A DNA stretch of 64,000 nt from Arthrobacter crusticola (GTDB taxonomy: Bacteria; Actinomycetota; Actinomycetes; Actinomycetales; Micrococcaceae). Position numbers and translations under genes: made by a program. A model generated the notes under the pieces. That model had not been told where the DNA came from, made no database searches, and saw only the letters and a list, made by a program, of their open reading frames with translations. The number at the start of each line of letters is the position of its first letter. Position 1 is the first letter of the stretch. Below are positions 1 to 9,602 of the stretch, one piece after another. The stretch covers positions 186,001-250,000 of the forward strand of contig NZ_SMTK01000004.1 of NCBI RefSeq assembly GCF_004357995.1, read 5' to 3'.

Positions 1-106
1 CATCCCACACGTTGACGACCTGCAGGATCTCGGGGGCGCGGTGGAGGTTGAGGAACTCCGTGGCCTTGGCGGACAGGGAAGCGGGCGAGCTGCTCGGTGT
101 AGTCAT
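1..106 (-). CDS. Isocitrate lyase/PEP mutase family protein, N-terminal fragment
   Basis: Only the first 35 codons lie in the window; the gene runs off the left edge. The N-terminus reads as a Ser/Ala-rich lead followed by FLNLHRAPEILQVVNVWD. This resembles the opening of PEP phosphomutase/isocitrate lyase family enzymes, where a Leu-His and then an N-x-W-D segment begin the first barrel strand. The family makes or breaks C-C or C-P bonds in 2-oxo acids. The start ATG is 4 bp after the stop of the hydrolase gene, so it is probably the third gene of the operon led by the VOC dioxygenase. The family call rests on a short stretch and the exact reaction cannot be read. Confidence 0.55.
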   Translation of the reverse strand, partial: MTTPSSSPASLSAKATEFLNLHRAPEILQVVNVWD

Positions 107-110
107 GATT

Positions 111-758
111 TCACCTTACGACCCCAGCCCGGCCGATCCACAGAGCGGCGGCTGTGACGTCGTCGGCGGTGATTCCATGGCCGCCCGGGTGGGTGGCGCG
201 CTCGACGTCGGCGCCGTGGGACTGGAGGACCGCGGTGAGCCGTTCGACACTGTCCTGGGGGGCCATGGGGTCCTCGGCGCCGTTGAACAGTGCGACGCGG
301 GTGCCGGCCAGGTCGGTGTCGACGGGGTGCGCATCCAGGGGATACATGCCAGAAAAGGCCACCACCCGGTCGAGCTCTCCGGGGTGGAGCAGCGCGGTCG
401 CCAGGGCGATATTGGCCCCGTTGGAGAAGCCCACAGCGGCCACCGGCCGGTCCCCGAGGCCGTAGGCCTCCCGGGCCCAGCCGAGGAAGCCTGCAAGCTC
501 CCCGGCCCGGGCGACCACGTCGGCGGTGTCGAACACGCCCTCCCGCAGGCGCCGGAACCACCGGTTCATGCCGTTCTCGCTCACCGGCCCGCGGGGGGAG
601 AGGATTCCGGCCCCGGGGGACAGACGCGGGGCCAGGGGGAGCAGGTCGTGCTCGCTGCCGCCGGTGCCGTGCAGGAGCAGCAGCACCGGAGTCCCGGGGT
701 CGCCGGGTTCGAAAACGTGCGGCCAGGGGTGCGCGGGGGTTGCCGGGGTCTCAGTCAT
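111..758 (-). CDS. Alpha/beta hydrolase, phospholipase/carboxylesterase type (MhqD-like)
   Basis: A 215-residue alpha/beta hydrolase. It shows the oxyanion-side LLLLHGTGG, the nucleophile elbow GFSNGAN (GxSxG, Ser near residue 110), the acid GAEDPMAP and the catalytic His in HPGGHGI. The length is typical of the family. I chose the ATG at 758 over an upstream in-frame start because it overlaps the stop of the dioxygenase gene by 8 bp (ATGACTGA), the usual coupled arrangement. A longer version would add 13 basic residues encoded inside the dioxygenase. In Firmicutes the same pairing of ring-cleaving dioxygenase and hydrolase (MhqO/MhqD) is induced by quinones. A related role in handling quinones or aromatic esters is inferred from context only. 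Confidence 0.82.
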   Translation of the reverse strand: MTETPATPAHPWPHVFEPGDPGTPVLLLLHGTGGSEHDLLPLAPRLSPGAGILSPRGPVSENGMNRWFRRLREGVFDTADVVARAGELAGFLGWAREAYGLGDRPVAAVGFSNGANIALATALLHPGELDRVVAFSGMYPLDAHPVDTDLAGTRVALFNGAEDPMAPQDSVERLTAVLQSHGADVERATHPGGHGITADDVTAAALWIGRAGVVR

Positions 759-1755
759 CGGTCGGCTCCGTCGCGGTGCCCCCGGCGGACCCGGCAAGCC
801 TGGGGTTGTTTTCCTCGGGCAGGCTCAGCGGGGCCACGGAGGCGGCGATGGCCTCGCGGCTGGGCTCAAGCCACGGCGGGAGCTTCAGGCCGCGGCCCAG
901 CTCGAGCAGCGGCTCATCGATATTGAAGCCCGGGGTGTCGGTGGCAATCTCGAACAGGGTGCCGCCGGGTTCGCGGAAGTAGATCGAGGTGAAGTACTGC
1001 CGGTCGAGGATCTCGGTCACGGCGTGCCCGCGGGAGGTCAATTCGTCCCGCCAGGCCTCCTGGGTGGCCTTGTCCGGGACGCGGAAGGCAACGTGGTGCA
1101 CGGTGCCCCCGGCGATCAGGCCGCGGTCGGCGCGCGGGTCGGCGATCACGTCGACCACCGTGCCCGGCTCGCCTGCGCCGGTCGAGAGCCGGTACCTGTC
1201 CGCACCCTCCGAGAGAATGTCCAGGCCGAGGTCCTGGGTCAGCGTCGCCAGGGTGCCCTCGGGGTCGGCAACCGTCAGCACCGAGGAGTGCTGTCCGCGC
1301 ACCGCATACTGTGCCGGCACGGATGCCGAGTCCCACGGGTCGCGGGGATCCTCGAGGGAGGATGCCACAAGGTCGATCTGCAGCCCGTCCGGGTCCCTCA
1401 GCGACAGGCGTTCCTCCGCCGAGGAGCTTCCGGTGATCTGCGAGTCGACGCCGAGGTCCTGAAAGTGGCTCTGCCACCAGCCCAGGGTGCCCTGGGGCAC
1501 CGAGAAAGCGGTGGTCGTTGACTGTCCGGCGCCGATCCTGCCCGCCGGGACACCCTTCCAGGGGAAGAAGGTGAGCAGCGAGCCCGGACGGCCGGATTCG
1601 TCGCCGTAGTAGAGGTGGTACGTGCCCGGATCGTCGAAGTTCACCGTCCGCTTCACCAGGCGCAGTCCGAGGCCCCGGATATAGAAATCGACATTGCGCT
1701 GCGGATCCCCCGCAATCGCCGTCACATGGTGCAAACCGCTCGTATTTGCCGTCAC
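751..1755 (-). CDS. Ring-cleaving dioxygenase of the VOC/glyoxalase superfamily (MhqO-like)
   Basis: A 334-residue protein of two tandem VOC domains. The first starts at LHHVTAI with the first metal-ligand His; the second contains TVHHVAFRVP and ends with PGGTLFEIATDTPGF, which supplies the metal-ligand Glu. This is the layout of the MhqO/LinE-type hydroquinone or catechol dioxygenases, Fe(II) enzymes that open aromatic rings. A TTG at 1761 is an alternative start, but the GAGGGG motif sits 7 nt before the GTG at 1755 and almost touches the TTG, so the GTG is preferred. It is the first gene of a minus-strand operon with the hydrolase and the PEP mutase-like gene. No MarR/MhqR-type regulator gene is in the window. 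The substrate cannot be read. Confidence 0.85.
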   Translation of the reverse strand: MTANTSGLHHVTAIAGDPQRNVDFYIRGLGLRLVKRTVNFDDPGTYHLYYGDESGRPGSLLTFFPWKGVPAGRIGAGQSTTTAFSVPQGTLGWWQSHFQDLGVDSQITGSSSAEERLSLRDPDGLQIDLVASSLEDPRDPWDSASVPAQYAVRGQHSSVLTVADPEGTLATLTQDLGLDILSEGADRYRLSTGAGEPGTVVDVIADPRADRGLIAGGTVHHVAFRVPDKATQEAWRDELTSRGHAVTEILDRQYFTSIYFREPGGTLFEIATDTPGFNIDEPLLELGRGLKLPPWLEPSREAIAASVAPLSLPEENNPRLAGSAGGTATEPTDD

Positions 1756-1897
1756 CGTCAAACCCCTCTTCGAAGAACTCCACCCCCGGCCGGAGGTGTA
1801 TATGCAAACGAATGTACTTTAGGTTTTGTTCCTGTGCTTCGCAGGTGGCGGGATCCACCCGTCGAATTCGTTCAGGATGGTGTGTCATCCTGTGTCA

Positions 1898-2374
1898 ATG
1901 GCCGCAAAAATCAGGGTGCATGGATGGGTGCGGCGCACCGGCATCGAAGTGACCGGCTGGACCTGCGTGGTTTTTGGCTTCGCGGCGCTTGTCCTTCCCG
2001 GCCCCGGCCTGCTGATGCTCGTCGGTGGCCTCGCCATCCTCTCGCAGCAGTACGCCTGGGCGCGCCGCCGGCTTGCCCCCATGAAGGCGCGGGCCTTCCA
2101 TGCGGCAGCCATCGGCGTGAAGACCATCCCGCGCATCGCCGCGAGCTGCCTCTGCGCCTTCGCCGTCATGGGGTGCGGAGTTGTCTGGACCGTGCAGCCC
2201 GGGGTGCCGGCCTGGTGGCCCATTGAATCCAGGTGGTGGCTCTTCGGGGGTTCGGCCACGGGTATCAGCATGGTTCTGTCCTCCCTGATCGCCCTGGTCC
2301 TTATCGTCTACAGTGTCCGGCGCTTCCGGGGCAAGCCCCCGCCCGGAAAAACAGCCGTCCCGGAGGGCGGATAG
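1898..2374 (+). CDS. PGPGW-type small membrane protein
   Basis: A 158-residue integral membrane protein. After a short basic N-terminus comes a hydrophobic segment with the LVLPGPGLLMLVGGLAIL signature of the PGPGW family, then a basic loop (YAWARRRL), a second membrane segment near residues 80-100 and a third near 120-145, and a basic, Pro-rich tail. The function of the family is unknown. Starts at GTG 1892 and ATG 1877 are also in frame. ATG 1898 fits the family length best, but the nearest purine-rich motif (AGGATGG, 1874-1880) is rather far upstream and would suit GTG 1892. Divergent from the dioxygenase operon. Confidence 0.7.
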   Translation: MAAKIRVHGWVRRTGIEVTGWTCVVFGFAALVLPGPGLLMLVGGLAILSQQYAWARRRLAPMKARAFHAAAIGVKTIPRIAASCLCAFAVMGCGVVWTVQPGVPAWWPIESRWWLFGGSATGISMVLSSLIALVLIVYSVRRFRGKPPPGKTAVPEGG

Positions 2375-2436
2375 CCCCAGCCGGGGGCGCACGTCATTCC
2401 AAGCGCGCGTTCAGCCCGGACTGGTAGTTTGAATTG

Positions 2437-3354
2437 GTGCTCACCGTAATCGGGGAAACCCTCATCGACGAAGTTGTCAGCGACACCGCCCCGACCCGCG
2501 TGCACGTGGGGGGAAGCCCCATGAACGTCGCGGTGGGCCTGGCCCGGCTGGGCCACCCCGCGCAGTTCATCGGACGCTACGGCGACGACGACTACGGGCA
2601 CCTGATCCGCAGCTACCTGTCGGACAATTCGGTGCTGTTCCCGATCGCCCCCGACTCCAAGCCCACGAGTGTCGCAACGGCCCGCCTCGACCCCGCAGGA
2701 GGAGCGGCATATCAGTTCGAGCTCGTCTGGGAGCTGCCCGGGCTCCTTGAGCGCAGGGAGGAGCTGCTGCAGGGAACCACCCTGCTGCATGTCGGATCCA
2801 TCGCCACGATGCTGGCCCCCGGGGCCGCCGACGTGCTGGCCCTGGTCGAGGTGGCCCATCCGCTGGCCACCGTCTCCTATGACCCCAACTGCAGGCCGAG
2901 CATCATTGCGGACCGCGGGTTCGCCCGCAGTCAGGCCGAACGGTTCGTCGCGCTGTCCGACATCGTGAAGGCCTCGGACGAGGACCTCGAATGGCTCTAC
3001 CCGGGCCGCCCTGCCCTTGAATCGGCACGGGAGTGGCTGACCCTTGGTCCGTCGGTGATGGTTGTCACCCGCGGCTCGAAGGGGCCGTGGGGTATCTGTG
3101 CCGCCGGAAACACCGAGGTCAGCGCGCCGGTCACCAGCGTCATGGACACCGTGGGCGCCGGGGATTCCTTCATGGCGGCCCTGCTCGGCGCCCTCGTCGA
3201 CCTTGAGTTGGACGGCGCCCACCGGCGCAGCGAGCTGCGGCGCATCACCACCGCGCAGCTCACCGGCGTCCTGGCCTACGCGGCCCGCGCCGCGGCGGTG
3301 ACCGTCTCACGGGCCGGAGCGAACCCTCCCACCCGGCACGAACTCACCCACTGA
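2437..3354 (+). CDS. PfkB family carbohydrate kinase
   Basis: A 305-residue ribokinase-fold sugar kinase. PfkB signature 1 is seen as GGSPMNVAVGLARLG (about residues 27-41) and signature 2 as DTVGAGDSFMAALLGAL (about 237-253) with the catalytic Asp in GAGD. The sequence looks most like fructokinase or 2-keto-3-deoxygluconate kinase relatives, but the sugar cannot be read. A TAGTTT box ends 6 nt before the GTG and there is no Shine-Dalgarno, so translation is probably leaderless. An in-frame TTG directly upstream is less likely. It stands as a monocistron or leads the following HAD and GDPD genes, each of which has its own start signal. Confidence 0.88.
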   Translation: MLTVIGETLIDEVVSDTAPTRVHVGGSPMNVAVGLARLGHPAQFIGRYGDDDYGHLIRSYLSDNSVLFPIAPDSKPTSVATARLDPAGGAAYQFELVWELPGLLERREELLQGTTLLHVGSIATMLAPGAADVLALVEVAHPLATVSYDPNCRPSIIADRGFARSQAERFVALSDIVKASDEDLEWLYPGRPALESAREWLTLGPSVMVVTRGSKGPWGICAAGNTEVSAPVTSVMDTVGAGDSFMAALLGALVDLELDGAHRRSELRRITTAQLTGVLAYAARAAAVTVSRAGANPPTRHELTH

Positions 3355-3427
3355 CAGCCGGCGCCCGGTACGGGCACCCGCTCAGCGGGGGTAGGGTTGA
3401 TGTCCCATCTTTAAGAAGGAGTGACGC

Positions 3428-4237
3428 ATGCGCCTCGTGGCGAGCGACCTTGACGGCACGATCGTCGGCCACGACGGCAGGATGAGCGAGCGGACGGTCC
3501 GGGCCTTTCGGGACTGCGCGGCCGCCGGAGTCGAGGTGGTCTTCGTGACCGGCAGGCCTCCGCGCTGGCTCGATCCGCTGCGGGAGCAGCTGCAGCACCA
3601 GGGTACGGTCATCTGCTCGAACGGAGCGGTGACCTACGACCTGGGTGCCGAACGTGTCCTCGATGCCCATCTCCTCGACACCGGGAGCATTCTCGAGGCA
3701 CGCGACATCATCCGCGGACTGTATCCGGCGGCGGGGTTTGCCGCCGAAACGATCAGCGGCTTTAAGATCGAGTCGGGCTTCGCCGACCCCGGCACCTCAG
3801 AGCTGCTCGGCGGCGTGCAGGCCGTTCCCTTCGAGGAGTCGCTGCCCGGCGAGCAGGTGATCAAGTTCCTCGCACGGGAGCGCGAGGTGACACCCGATGA
3901 ATTCCTGCGGACCGTCGCCCCCGCCGTCGAGCATCTCGTCTCCACCACCCACTCGGCGCCGAGCATCGCGCTGCTGGAGATGGCGGTGCCCGGCATCAAC
4001 AAGGCAGTGACCCTCTCCCGCTACGCGGAGGGGCTGGGCATTGAGGCGGAGGACGTCGTCGCCTTCGGTGACATGCCCAACGACATCCAGATGCTGAGCT
4101 GGGCCGGATCGGGCTACGCCATGTCCTCGGGTCACCCCGACGCCCTTGCCGCGGCCAACCTCAAGGCCCCGGCCTTCGAGGACGACGGCGTCGCGCAGGT
4201 CCTGGAACTGCGCCTGGAGGCGCTGCGGACCGCCTGA
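3428..4237 (+). CDS. Cof-type HAD-IIB family phosphatase
   Basis: A 269-residue haloacid-dehalogenase phosphatase. Motif I is VASDLDGTIV at the N-terminus (nucleophile and acid/base Asp), motif II is FVTGRPP, and motif IV is VVAFGDMPNDIQML near residue 217. A C2-type cap lies between motifs II and III. Such enzymes hydrolyse sugar phosphates, FMN or similar small phosphates; the substrate is not evident. AAGAAGGAG lies 6 nt before the ATG. A TAGGGT box at about 3391 is a likely -10, giving a short leader. Confidence 0.85.
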   Translation: MRLVASDLDGTIVGHDGRMSERTVRAFRDCAAAGVEVVFVTGRPPRWLDPLREQLQHQGTVICSNGAVTYDLGAERVLDAHLLDTGSILEARDIIRGLYPAAGFAAETISGFKIESGFADPGTSELLGGVQAVPFEESLPGEQVIKFLAREREVTPDEFLRTVAPAVEHLVSTTHSAPSIALLEMAVPGINKAVTLSRYAEGLGIEAEDVVAFGDMPNDIQMLSWAGSGYAMSSGHPDALAAANLKAPAFEDDGVAQVLELRLEALRTA

Positions 4238-4268
4238 TGCTGGAATGGGCCGCACTAGGGTTGCACCC

Positions 4269-5093
4269 ATGACGCTCGCCTACTTCCGGAACACCGGCCC
4301 CGACGGCCGACAGCGTCCGCTGGGGTTCTCCCACCGCGGTTTCTCCCCGGCCGGCGCCGAAAACTCGCTGTCCGCCTTCGCCGAGGCGGCCCGGTTGGGT
4401 TTCGGGTACCTCGAAATCGATGTGCGGAGCACCCGGGACGGGGTGGTGATGGTCTTCCACGACGAAACCCTCGACCGCGTCACCGACGCCCGCGGCCCGA
4501 TCTCCGCCCGGACCCGCGCGGAGCTGGCCGGGGTGAGGATCCGGGGCGGCGAGCCGATCCCCACCCTTGAGGAGGTCCTGCTCCGGTGGCCGGAGATGAG
4601 GTTGAACATCGATATCAAAGACGAGGGGTCGGTGAAACCGTTCGCGGACCTCATCAACCGGCTGCGCGCCCACGACCGGGTGCTCGTCGCCTCGTTTTCG
4701 GACCTCCGCAGGCTCCGGGTGCTGCGGCTTCTCGAGGCACCGACGGCGTCCTCGGCGGGAATGGCCGTCAACGGACTGATCCGCCTCGGAGGCCACCTCG
4801 GGCTGACCGGGCCGCTGTGCCGGGCCGCACGGGTTGACGCCGTGCAGGTGCCCCTGACCTACCGCGGGATGCCTGTTGTCACCCCGGGCTACGTGCGGCG
4901 GTGCCGGAAGGCCGGACTCCAGGTCCACGTCTGGACCATCAACGAACCGGACGCGATGGAACGGCTCCTCGACCAGGGCGTCGACGGCCTCGTCTCGGAC
5001 CGAGCCGATCAGTTGGCCGCCGTCCTAGACCGACGCGGGTCCTGGCCGCAGAGCCGGTCGACTCAGTCTGACCCGCCTGCCGGCTCAGACTGA
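4269..5093 (+). CDS. Glycerophosphodiester phosphodiesterase family protein
   Basis: A 274-residue TIM-barrel GDPD. The HR motif (SHRGFSPAGAENSLSAF), the E-x-D metal site (LEIDVRSTRDG) and the following FHDETLDR are all present. The C-terminal INEPDAMERLLDQGVDGLVSD is the usual end of the barrel. It should release glycerol-3-phosphate from deacylated phospholipids or teichoic-type polymers. No signal peptide is seen, so it is probably cytosolic. The start is set by a TAGGGT box (4256-4261) with a 7-nt gap to ATG, the leaderless pattern seen elsewhere in the window. The last 9 bp overlap the convergent DUF6328 gene. Confidence 0.88.
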   Translation: MTLAYFRNTGPDGRQRPLGFSHRGFSPAGAENSLSAFAEAARLGFGYLEIDVRSTRDGVVMVFHDETLDRVTDARGPISARTRAELAGVRIRGGEPIPTLEEVLLRWPEMRLNIDIKDEGSVKPFADLINRLRAHDRVLVASFSDLRRLRVLRLLEAPTASSAGMAVNGLIRLGGHLGLTGPLCRAARVDAVQVPLTYRGMPVVTPGYVRRCRKAGLQVHVWTINEPDAMERLLDQGVDGLVSDRADQLAAVLDRRGSWPQSRSTQSDPPAGSD

Positions 5094-5603
5094 CCCGCCG
5101 GCCCGGCCGGCGACGGCGCGGCTGCGCACCAGCCGGGGATAGACGACCCACAGCAGGACCACGACAACGAGGAGGCCGGCGGTGACGAGGAACCCCGCCC
5201 TCCGGCCGAGGACGATGTCGAAGATGAACCCCGCCGTTCCGGACAGGACCAGGCCGGTCAGGCCGATGCTGGCCCGCATGATGCGGTCCCCGCTGCGGAC
5301 CAGCGCCGCCTTGACCTGGAGGCCGAAGAGGACGCGGTGGAGGTTCACCGCGCTCAGCACCACGGCGGTGATGATGGCCGAGAGCGTGACCAGGACCAGG
5401 TAAACGACGACCTGGAACCGGTCGAGCTCATCGAACCTACCCTGGAAGGGCAGGGTCAGCAGGAACCCGGTGAGGATCTGGATGCCGGTCTGCATGACCC
5501 GCAGCTCCTGGAGCAGCTCGAGCCAGTTGCGGTCGAGGCGCTGGTTGGTGCTCTCCCCGCGGCCGTCCTCCTGCCGGACGGCGGCTCCCCTCCGCGGCGG
5601 CAT
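5085..5603 (-). CDS. DUF6328 family membrane protein
   Basis: A 172-residue protein with a charged N-terminus (to about residue 30), then RVMQTGIQILTGFLLTLPFQ and three further hydrophobic segments, ending in a basic tail. The pattern ELRVMQTG...LLTLPF...F matches the DUF6328 family as I know it; its function is unknown. Start and stop share one base with the upstream YtxH-like gene (TGATG), so the two are translationally coupled. The 3' end overlaps the convergent phosphodiesterase gene. Confidence 0.75.
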   Translation of the reverse strand: MPPRRGAAVRQEDGRGESTNQRLDRNWLELLQELRVMQTGIQILTGFLLTLPFQGRFDELDRFQVVVYLVLVTLSAIITAVVLSAVNLHRVLFGLQVKAALVRSGDRIMRASIGLTGLVLSGTAGFIFDIVLGRRAGFLVTAGLLVVVVLLWVVYPRLVRSRAVAGRAGGSV

Positions 5604-5974
5604 CAGGGGGTGAGGTCGGGCCTCGTGGCGTCGGACTGGTTTTCAAAGGGAGGATCGGCGACGATGCCGGGTTTTCCGCCGCTGGGGCCGGTGACATCGG
5701 CAAGGCGGCCGCCGCCAGCGTGCCTGGCATCCTTGTTCAGCACGCCGGAGAGCGCGCCCTGGGCCTTCTTCACGGCGCCGCTTGTCCCCTCCTGGACGGC
5801 GGGCAGCTTCTCCTTGAGGACGCCGGTGGCCCCGGAGACGCTCTCCTGGACGCGGGGGTTGTTCCACAGGCTTTCCGCCCGGGCCTTGAGCGCCTCATAA
5901 CTCTCCCGGCCGGCCCGCGTGCCGAGGACGTATCCGGCGGCCATTCCTGCTGCGAAGACAATCTTGTTCTTCAT
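5603..5974 (-). CDS. YtxH-like small membrane-associated protein
   Basis: A 123-residue protein that begins MKNKIVFAAGMAAGYVLGTRAGRESYE. A short hydrophobic Gly/Ala segment runs straight into a GTRAGRE motif, as in YtxH/general-stress type proteins. An amphipathic helical middle (residues 25-75) and a low-complexity polar tail follow. No enzymatic motif is present. Such proteins often appear with stress and envelope genes. It is the first gene of a two-gene unit with the DUF6328 gene. The precise family is less certain than the overall architecture. Confidence 0.6.
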   Translation of the reverse strand: MKNKIVFAAGMAAGYVLGTRAGRESYEALKARAESLWNNPRVQESVSGATGVLKEKLPAVQEGTSGAVKKAQGALSGVLNKDARHAGGGRLADVTGPSGGKPGIVADPPFENQSDATRPDLTP

Positions 5975-6054
5975 GCTGCATACCCCTGTCTACAGTTCGA
6001 CGGTGTGCCCTGACCCTAGCCGGAACCGGCCGGTTTTGTCACAGCACCGCCGGG

Positions 6055-7056
6055 TCATGCCGACAGGATCGGCTTGGTCAGGTCCGCGAGGTATTCGAGC
6101 GCACCCGGGCCGTAGGTGCTCATCGAGGCGTCATCGGCGTAGACAAGGAGCCGCAGCCACGCTCCGTAGCGGTGGACCCGCCCCAGGTACAGGGCGGCGT
6201 CAAGGGAGGCCTGCAGGGCGGAAAGCGGCGCGAAGTCGGTCCATTGCTCGAGGTAGGCCCCCACCGCCAGCCGGACGCGGGGATCCGCCGGCGTCGTCGC
6301 CCACTGCTCGCACATGAGGGTGATCGGTACGAGCAGGGCGCTGAACGGATGCGCCCAGTACGCGTCGGCGAAGTCGAAGAAGCGCAGCGGTTCGGTGCTC
6401 GAGCCGGGTAGGAACGCGTTGCGCGGGTGGAGGTCATTGTGGTCGAGCGAGAGCGGCACGCCGAGGGCGCGCAGCGTCTCCACCGCGGCACGGATCCGCG
6501 GCAGCTGGGCCAGCACGTGGTCGGCGCCCTGATGCGAGAGGAACATCGGATGTTCGGCGGGCAGTCCGGTGTGGAGCAGCAGTTGGTTTTCGACGAAGTT
6601 CGCCGCGACCTCCGGATTCATGTTCACCAGCCCAGCGGCGGTGAGCCGGTCGGCGTGTGGGATGAGGGCCTTCTGGAGGTCCGCGAAGTCGGTCAGGACC
6701 CGGGCCCACAGTTGGTAGTCACTGGACCTCAGGGACGCCAGGGTGGCGCCGTGGTCGGGGGTGATCATCCAGCCGCGGCTGGGTTCCACCGCCAGGGGCT
6801 TCACCACGTGGTCCGGCACCAGCTCGGCCAGGGCCGCAACCACCGAGGCCTCCGCGAGCTGCCCGGGATTGTTCTCCTTGAACCACAGCACGCCCAGGTC
6901 GGTGGGAACGGTGAGCTGGGTGGACCAGAACCGGATGCGGGGCTGCTCGATGGGACCGGTCTGCCGGACCGAGAAGCTCTCGAGCACCAGCTGGATCCAC
7001 TGCTCGGCCTGGCTGCGCCACTCGCGGCCGGCCCACAGGGCCTGCAGGTCGGTCAT
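6055..7056 (-). CDS. Phosphotransferase of the aminoglycoside/choline kinase fold
   Basis: A 333-residue protein with the protein-kinase-like fold of the APH family. The catalytic loop is LDHNDLHPRNAFL (about residues 203-215) and the metal-binding segment is RFFDFADAYWAHP. The N-lobe has VLWFKENNPG, where the Lys may bind ATP. The substrate could be a small alcohol, amine or sugar; nothing points to a specific antibiotic. Directly upstream, a 22-codon ORF overlaps this start by ATGA, so expression may depend on translation of that leader. AGGTGG 5 nt before the ATG could also serve as a weak ribosome site. Confidence 0.75.
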   Translation of the reverse strand: MTDLQALWAGREWRSQAEQWIQLVLESFSVRQTGPIEQPRIRFWSTQLTVPTDLGVLWFKENNPGQLAEASVVAALAELVPDHVVKPLAVEPSRGWMITPDHGATLASLRSSDYQLWARVLTDFADLQKALIPHADRLTAAGLVNMNPEVAANFVENQLLLHTGLPAEHPMFLSHQGADHVLAQLPRIRAAVETLRALGVPLSLDHNDLHPRNAFLPGSSTEPLRFFDFADAYWAHPFSALLVPITLMCEQWATTPADPRVRLAVGAYLEQWTDFAPLSALQASLDAALYLGRVHRYGAWLRLLVYADDASMSTYGPGALEYLADLTKPILSA

Positions 7057-8798
<1,742 letters not shown>

Positions 8799-8960
8799 AG
8801 GAGCGCCCGTCGCTGGACCGCCCGTCGACGGTCGGCGCGGCACTCCGGGAGGCGGACGGGAGCGCACCGGCGTCGTGCCTGTGGGTATGCTGACCGTCAC
8901 AGGACGCAGCACCGATCTCCACCAAGCCAGTCCACCCAGCGACCGCCAAGGAGAACAAGC

Positions 8961-9554
8961 ATGGACGTATTGCAGGGCATCGAACGCTTCGCCGTTGCGC
9001 AGAAGATCACCCTGATGGTGAACCGCTACGAGATCCGGGCCGTCGACGGGAACGGGCAGCCGGCCGGGCTGCTCGCCGTCGCCCAGCAGAAGCGGGCGGC
9101 CTTCAAGGAGCAGGTGACCTTCTACACCGACGAGTCACGGAAGACCCCGATCTTCTCCTTCAAGGCCCGGCAGCGCTTCGACCTCGGCGCCACCTACGAC
9201 GTCCTCGACGCCGCCGGCACCCCGATTGGCAGCTTCCGGAAGGACTTCGGCAAGTCGCTGCTGCGCTCCACCTGGCACCTCGACGCTCCGGGGGTGCAGG
9301 CCGTGGGAAGCGAACGCAGCGCCGGAGTGGCCATCGCGCGCCGCCTCTGGGATCTCGTGCCACTCACCGAGTCCCTGCCCGCACCGTTCGTGTTCCACTT
9401 CGACTTCGTCGATGCCTCCGGTCAGCTCGTGATGACCTCCGAGCGGGGACGTTCGCTGCGGGACCGGTACGACGTCACAGTGCCGGGCGCACGCCTCGAC
9501 GGCAGGGTCGCGGCCGCCATGGCGGTGGCACTGGACGCCCTGCAGGAGCGCTGA
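8961..9554 (+). CDS. LURP-one-related/tubby-like domain protein
   Basis: A 197-residue soluble protein with no signal peptide. The pattern KITLMVNRYEI...LLAVAQQK...FSFKARQRFDLGATYDVLDAAGTPIGSFRKDF is the strand order of the LURP-one/tubby C-terminal fold, which in phospholipid scramblases binds lipids. It lies only 48 bp before the type VII secretion locus and on the same strand, so a link is possible, but AAGGAGAAC gives it its own ribosome site. Function unknown. Confidence 0.6.
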   Translation: MDVLQGIERFAVAQKITLMVNRYEIRAVDGNGQPAGLLAVAQQKRAAFKEQVTFYTDESRKTPIFSFKARQRFDLGATYDVLDAAGTPIGSFRKDFGKSLLRSTWHLDAPGVQAVGSERSAGVAIARRLWDLVPLTESLPAPFVFHFDFVDASGQLVMTSERGRSLRDRYDVTVPGARLDGRVAAAMAVALDALQER

Positions 9555-9602
9555 CCGAAAAGCGGTCCGCCGGGCGTTGAACCACCCGCCCTTCCTTTAC
9601 GT

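Noticed and set aside
1795-1830. Possible MarR-type operator before the dioxygenase gene
   Set aside because: TGCAAACGAATGTAC has no convincing symmetry, so a site cannot be claimed.
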